Shown: positions 5,999 to 8,791 of the stretch, one piece after another | How positions within the stretch are numbered: position 1 is the first letter of the stretch | How the letters are laid out: every line of letters begins with the position of its first letter | Source: Chloroflexia bacterium | Lineage (GTDB): Bacteria; Chloroflexota; Chloroflexia; Thermomicrobiales; UBA6265 | DNA length: 8,791 nucleotides | NCBI GenBank assembly: GCA_013696525.1 | Contig: JACCYK010000477.1 | Location: forward strand, 1 to 8,791 | Direction: 5' to 3' | The notes under the pieces: model-generated | The model's input: the letters and a program-made list of their open reading frames with translations, nothing else | Told to the model about the DNA's origin: nothing | The model's database searches: none | Program-made: the position numbers and the translations under genes

Positions 5999-7180
5999 CT
6001 ACTGGTTGGCGAAGGAGCCGTCACGCCGCCGGAAGTGCGGCGGCTCCGTGAACTCGAACGGGTACTTGCGGGCGGCCTCGCGATCGAACTCGATCCCGAT
6101 GCCGGGGCGCGTCGGCGGCAGGAAGCAGCCAAGCTCGAATGGTGGCTGCACCGGAAAGACGTCAGGCAGCATCGACCCCGGCACCCACGGCAACTCCTGG
6201 ACGGCGAAATTGTTGATTGCCATGCCTAACTGCACCCCAGCTGCGGTCGACACCGGCCCTAAGGGGTTATGCGGCACGACGTCGATGTAGTGCGCTTCGG
6301 CCCAGCCGGCGATCTTCTTCGCCTCGGAGAGGCCGGCCGCGATACAGAGGTCGATGCGGGCGTAGTCGATCAGCTCGTCCTCGATCAGGGATCGGAACTC
6401 CCACTTGCTGGCGAACTGCTCCCCGGCGGCAATCGGCACGCTCGTCTGCTGCCGCAGCCGGCGGTACGGCTCGGGGTTCTCGCTCCGGAACGGGTCCTCA
6501 ACGAAATAGGGCCGGTACGGCTCGACCGCGCGGCAGAACCAGATCGCGTCGACCGGGTCGATCCGGGTGTGCAGGTCGATCAGGATTTCCACGTCCGGCC
6601 CAAGCGCCTCGCGGATCGCCGCCACCTTCTCCAGCGTCTCGCGCGCCGCAGCGCCCGATTCGATCACGCCGTCGCGATCCAGGGGCGCGAGGCGGAGGAA
6701 CCGCCAGCCATCCGCCACCACTCGCTCGCACTCGGCGACCAAGGAGTCGATCGCGTCCTGGTCGCCTGCCGCAATGGGCTGGATCGCCAGCTTCGGCAGG
6801 TGGGGGTAGCACTCGATTCGATCACGAGTGCGGCCGCCGAGCAGCTCGTACACGGGGACGTCCAACAACTTGCCCTTGATATCCCACAAGGCGATGTCAA
6901 TTGCCGCTAGGGTGCTCCCGATAATGCGGTCCGCTGGGTAGAAGCCTCCGCGGAAGACCGTCTGCCAGAGGTGCTCGATTCGCGAGGCATCGCGTCCGAT
7001 CAGCACCCGTTTCAGGCTCTCAATCGCGCCCGCGATGGCCATCGGGCGTCGCTGCAACCCGGCTTCGCCGACTCCGGAGATCCCTTTATCGGTGTCAACG
7101 ACGACCATGACCAGGGTTCGACCAGGCATCTGCAACGGAATGCACTCGATATCGGTGATCGTGACCTCGCCGAATCCCAT
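5999..7180 (-). CDS. Enolase-superfamily (mandelate racemase type) protein, likely sugar-acid dehydratase
   Basis: 393 aa, normal length for the family. The N-terminal capping domain (about 5-125) holds ITDIECIPLQ, ISGVGEAG and AIDIALWDIKGKLLDVPVYE. The barrel (about 140-375) carries the metal ligands and acid/base residues: LIDLHTR (D202, H204), YFVEDPF (E228), AAGEQF (E254), ARIDLCIAAGLSEAKKIAGW (D277 region) and VVPHNPLGP (H304). The family abstracts the proton alpha to a carboxylate with Mg2+ help. The D-x-H at the first ligand plus the late P-H-N-P histidine is the pattern of galactonate/mannonate-type dehydratases, which turn aldonates into 2-keto-3-deoxy acids. The exact substrate is not readable and racemase or cycloisomerase relatives cannot be excluded. 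The start ATG is preceded by GAGGGAGTGAG, a good though close ribosome site. It lies 59 nt after the hydroxyacid dehydrogenase, so probably the third gene of one operon with an ABC permease. Confidence 0.9.
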   Translation of the reverse strand: MGFGEVTITDIECIPLQMPGRTLVMVVVDTDKGISGVGEAGLQRRPMAIAGAIESLKRVLIGRDASRIEHLWQTVFRGGFYPADRIIGSTLAAIDIALWDIKGKLLDVPVYELLGGRTRDRIECYPHLPKLAIQPIAAGDQDAIDSLVAECERVVADGWRFLRLAPLDRDGVIESGAAARETLEKVAAIREALGPDVEILIDLHTRIDPVDAIWFCRAVEPYRPYFVEDPFRSENPEPYRRLRQQTSVPIAAGEQFASKWEFRSLIEDELIDYARIDLCIAAGLSEAKKIAGWAEAHYIDVVPHNPLGPVSTAAGVQLGMAINNFAVQELPWVPGSMLPDVFPVQPPFELGCFLPPTRPGIGIEFDREAARKYPFEFTEPPHFRRRDGSFANQ

Positions 7181-7202
7181 CTCACTCCCTCTCGATGTGA
7201 CG

Positions 7203-7223
7203 GCCCAACCTGCTTCAGGGGGC
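7203..7223 (-). other. Intercistronic stem-loop between dehydrogenase and dehydratase
   Basis: On the minus strand GCCC-CCTG, loop AAG, CAGG-TT-GGGC forms an eight-pair stem with a 2-nt bulge. It occupies much of the 59-nt spacer, ending 22 nt before the dehydratase ATG. No U-run follows, so it is more likely an mRNA-processing or stability element than a terminator, if it is functional at all. Confidence 0.35.
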
Positions 7224-7239
7224 TTCTATTGATTCCTGT

Positions 7240-8295
7240 TCACCGCACGCCTCGCTCGTAGACTGCCGGGTTAACGAGGAACTCGGGCCGACGTCCATGC
7301 AGCACAGTCAGCGCGTTGCGGACGCCCTGATCAACAACATCGAGGACGCCCTCCCGGGTGCGGTTGCCAATATGTGGCGTGGTGACCACGTTCGGGAGGG
7401 CCAAGATCGGATCGTCGGTGTTCGGCTCCCCGTCGAACACATCGAGTCCGGCGCCGGCGATCCAGCGGTTGGTGAGCGCCTCCAGGAGCGCGGCTTGGTC
7501 GACGACGCCGGCGCGGGACGTGTTGATTAGGTAAGCGCTCTCCTTCATCAACCGGAGCTGCTCGCGGCCGATCAAGTGGTGCGTCCACGGGGTATACCGG
7601 CTATGGAGGGAGACGAAGTCGCTGCGCCGAAGGAGTTCATCGAGCGGAACGAAGTGCACCCCGAGCTTAGCGTTCTCGGGACGAGCGGCATGGTGCGAGA
7701 GGGCCATCACGGTCATATTGAACCCCGCCGCGCGGGCGGCGACGGCGCGGCCGATGCGACCGAGGCCGATGATGCCGAGGGTCTTCCCCCAGACAGTGAC
7801 GCCCAAGGGCCGTAGCCAGATGCCGGATCGGAGCAGGTGATTCGCCTGGGAAATCTGCCGCGCCACATCCAGAATGAGACCGAAGGTAAGATCGGCCACC
7901 GACTCTGTGCCGAGGTCGGTCGGGGCGTTGGTGACGACGATGCCCCGCTCGGTAGCAGCGTCGACATCGATTGACTCGTAGCCGCTGGAGGCGAGGGAGG
8001 CGACCTTCAAACGAGGGGCGGTGTTGATGGCGTCTTGTACCAGGGGGCCGGGGCCGAACACGATCTCTATGGTCGCGAGCACGCGCTGCTGCTCGGCGTG
8101 GTCCAGCGCCAAGAATTCTTGGCTCGTGATCAGGTCGAGTCCGAGTGCTTCCAATCGCGGCGCCACCTGATCCAACACGTCGAGGAACGACCCGTTCACG
8201 AGGAGGGCGGGCACCCGTCGTCCGAGCGGGCGCAAGCCGTCGCTGGGGGAGGGATCGGGACGCGGGCGGTAGCCCGCCTCGGCGCGATCGATCAT
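7240..8295 (-). CDS. D-2-hydroxyacid dehydrogenase (NAD(P)-dependent)
   Basis: 351 aa from the ATG at 8295, normal for the family; a longer in-frame extension reaches into the permease gene and is rejected. The chosen ATG overlaps the permease TGA as ATGA, a typical coupled start. The enzyme reversibly reduces 2-keto acids to D-2-hydroxy acids in the cytoplasm (glycerate, lactate, phosphoglycerate or related). The substrate-binding half is split (about 30-125 and 310-351), with SLASSGYESIDVDAA (100-114). The Rossmann domain carries LGIIGLGRIGRAVA with G177, G179 and G182. Catalytic residues are R261 (INTSRAGVVDQ), E290 (GLDVFDGEP) and H308 (TTPHIGNRT). The usual Asp at the end of the second beta strand, which binds NAD ribose, is replaced by S200 in VMALSHHAAR; this hints at NADPH use (inference). 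Its place between a transporter permease and a sugar-acid dehydratase suggests hydroxy-acid or keto-acid catabolism. Confidence 0.93.
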   Translation of the reverse strand: MIDRAEAGYRPRPDPSPSDGLRPLGRRVPALLVNGSFLDVLDQVAPRLEALGLDLITSQEFLALDHAEQQRVLATIEIVFGPGPLVQDAINTAPRLKVASLASSGYESIDVDAATERGIVVTNAPTDLGTESVADLTFGLILDVARQISQANHLLRSGIWLRPLGVTVWGKTLGIIGLGRIGRAVAARAAGFNMTVMALSHHAARPENAKLGVHFVPLDELLRRSDFVSLHSRYTPWTHHLIGREQLRLMKESAYLINTSRAGVVDQAALLEALTNRWIAGAGLDVFDGEPNTDDPILALPNVVTTPHIGNRTREGVLDVVDQGVRNALTVLHGRRPEFLVNPAVYERGVR

Positions 8296-8791
8296 CGGTC
8301 CGCCTGCGCTGATTGCTGACGAGCGGTGGCTCGAGCCCGTTGGCCGGGGTCCAGCAGGACCACCACGGAGTTCCCCAGCACCGCCAGCGACATGGTGGTG
8401 AGCAAGATCGCCAGGCCGGGAAAGGTAACCAGCCACCACGCGGTCGAGATGTACTGTTGCCCTTCGGCGGTGAGGCGGCCCCACGAGTTTTCGGGGACGC
8501 CCAATCCGAGGAAACTCAGCCCGGCTTCCGTGAGAATGACCGCCGCCGCTTCAAAGATGGCGAGCGTGGTGAGCGTCGGCACCAGATTGGGCACCAGGTG
8601 GCGCCGCAGGATTCGGCCGTTGCCGGCGCCCAGCGCTCGCGCCGCCTCGATGTATTCGAACTGGCGCAGCCGCAACACCTCGGCCCGGGCGACCCGGGCG
8701 TAGAGCATCCACCGGGTCGCGATCAGCACGACGGCCAGGTTGAGCGCCCCCGGGCCGACGGCGTAGATGATGACCATCACCAGCAAGAGGG
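8292..8791 (-). CDS. ABC transporter permease, DppC/OppC type (partial, C-terminal part)
   Basis: The frame enters from the right edge and ends at TGA 8292, giving about 165 C-terminal residues. It contains membrane segments IIYAVGPGALNLAVVLIATR and LTTLAIFEAAAVILTEAGL and a final one at WWLVTFPGLAILLTTMSLAV. Between the first two is the EAA loop that docks on the ATPase: EYIEAARALGAGNGRILRRH. The following GLSFLGLGVPENSWGRL and the terminal LDPGQR are hallmarks of the DppC-like subunit of peptide/nickel-type importers (inner membrane, BPD_transp_1). Members import di- and oligopeptides, nickel, or in many soil bacteria sugars and sugar acids. The partner DppB-type permease, ATPases and binding protein would be expected upstream, to the right of the window. 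Its stop overlaps the dehydrogenase start by 4 nt, so the two are translationally coupled. Confidence 0.93.
   Translation of the reverse strand, partial: LLLVMVIIYAVGPGALNLAVVLIATRWMLYARVARAEVLRLRQFEYIEAARALGAGNGRILRRHLVPNLVPTLTTLAIFEAAAVILTEAGLSFLGLGVPENSWGRLTAEGQQYISTAWWLVTFPGLAILLTTMSLAVLGNSVVVLLDPGQRARATARQQSAQADR

Noticed and set aside
8296..8484. 63-codon N-terminal extension of the D-2-hydroxyacid dehydrogenase
   Set aside because: It overlaps the permease coding region, reads as low-complexity His/Gly/Arg sequence, and the ATGA-overlap start at 8295 gives the normal protein length.
1..8791. CRISPR array, intact insertion sequence, prophage, toxin-antitoxin or defence cassette
   Set aside because: No regularly spaced repeats, intact transposase, terminal inverted repeats with target duplications, or recognisable defence genes were seen in a by-eye reading of both strands.

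Overview
GC-rich bacterial chromosomal DNA (about two-thirds G+C by eye), with G/C-ending codons in the confident genes, GTG starts on two of them, and exported proteins with arginine-rich leaders. The gene style resembles Thermomicrobia/Sphaerobacter-like Chloroflexota or a high-GC Gram-positive. That placement is an impression from protein style, not a demonstrated assignment.

Layout. (1) 1-1864: a divergent pair of exported cell-envelope genes. On the minus strand is the N-terminal part of a serine beta-lactamase/DD-peptidase-type hydrolase that runs off the left edge. On the plus strand is an M23 (LytM-type) metallopeptidase-like protein. Each has a TATGAT -10-like hexamer at a plausible distance and a good Shine-Dalgarno. 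(2) 1865-2840: almost 1 kb without a convincing intact gene. It holds a short serine-recombinase (resolvase/invertase) remnant and a tRNA-Asp-like fragment, so I read it as a decayed former insertion site. (3) 2841-5486: a complete pyruvate, phosphate dikinase gene with all catalytic motifs. (4) 5487-5998: weakly coding DNA with a small minus-strand reading frame broken by one in-frame TAG. (5) 5999-8791: a minus-strand operon, transcribed right to left. It encodes a DppC-type ABC permease (runs off the right edge), a D-2-hydroxyacid dehydrogenase that overlaps it by 4 nt, and an enolase-superfamily sugar-acid dehydratase-like protein.

How they work together. The minus-strand operon looks like uptake and catabolism of a hydroxy- or sugar acid: the permease imports a substrate, the dehydratase converts an aldonate-type acid to a 2-keto-3-deoxy acid, and the dehydrogenase interconverts a 2-keto acid and a D-2-hydroxy acid. 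The substrate cannot be read from sequence. Pyruvate, phosphate dikinase interconverts pyruvate and PEP and could handle pyruvate from such catabolism, but it is on the other strand and separately controlled. The left-hand pair probably acts on peptidoglycan or related peptides outside the membrane.

I see no CRISPR array, no intact mobile element, no rRNA or intact tRNA, and no clear undescribed multigene system. The most informative non-obvious signals are the recombinase and tRNA remnants, the M23 protein lacking the canonical first zinc histidine, and the broken repeat-containing small frame behind the dehydratase.
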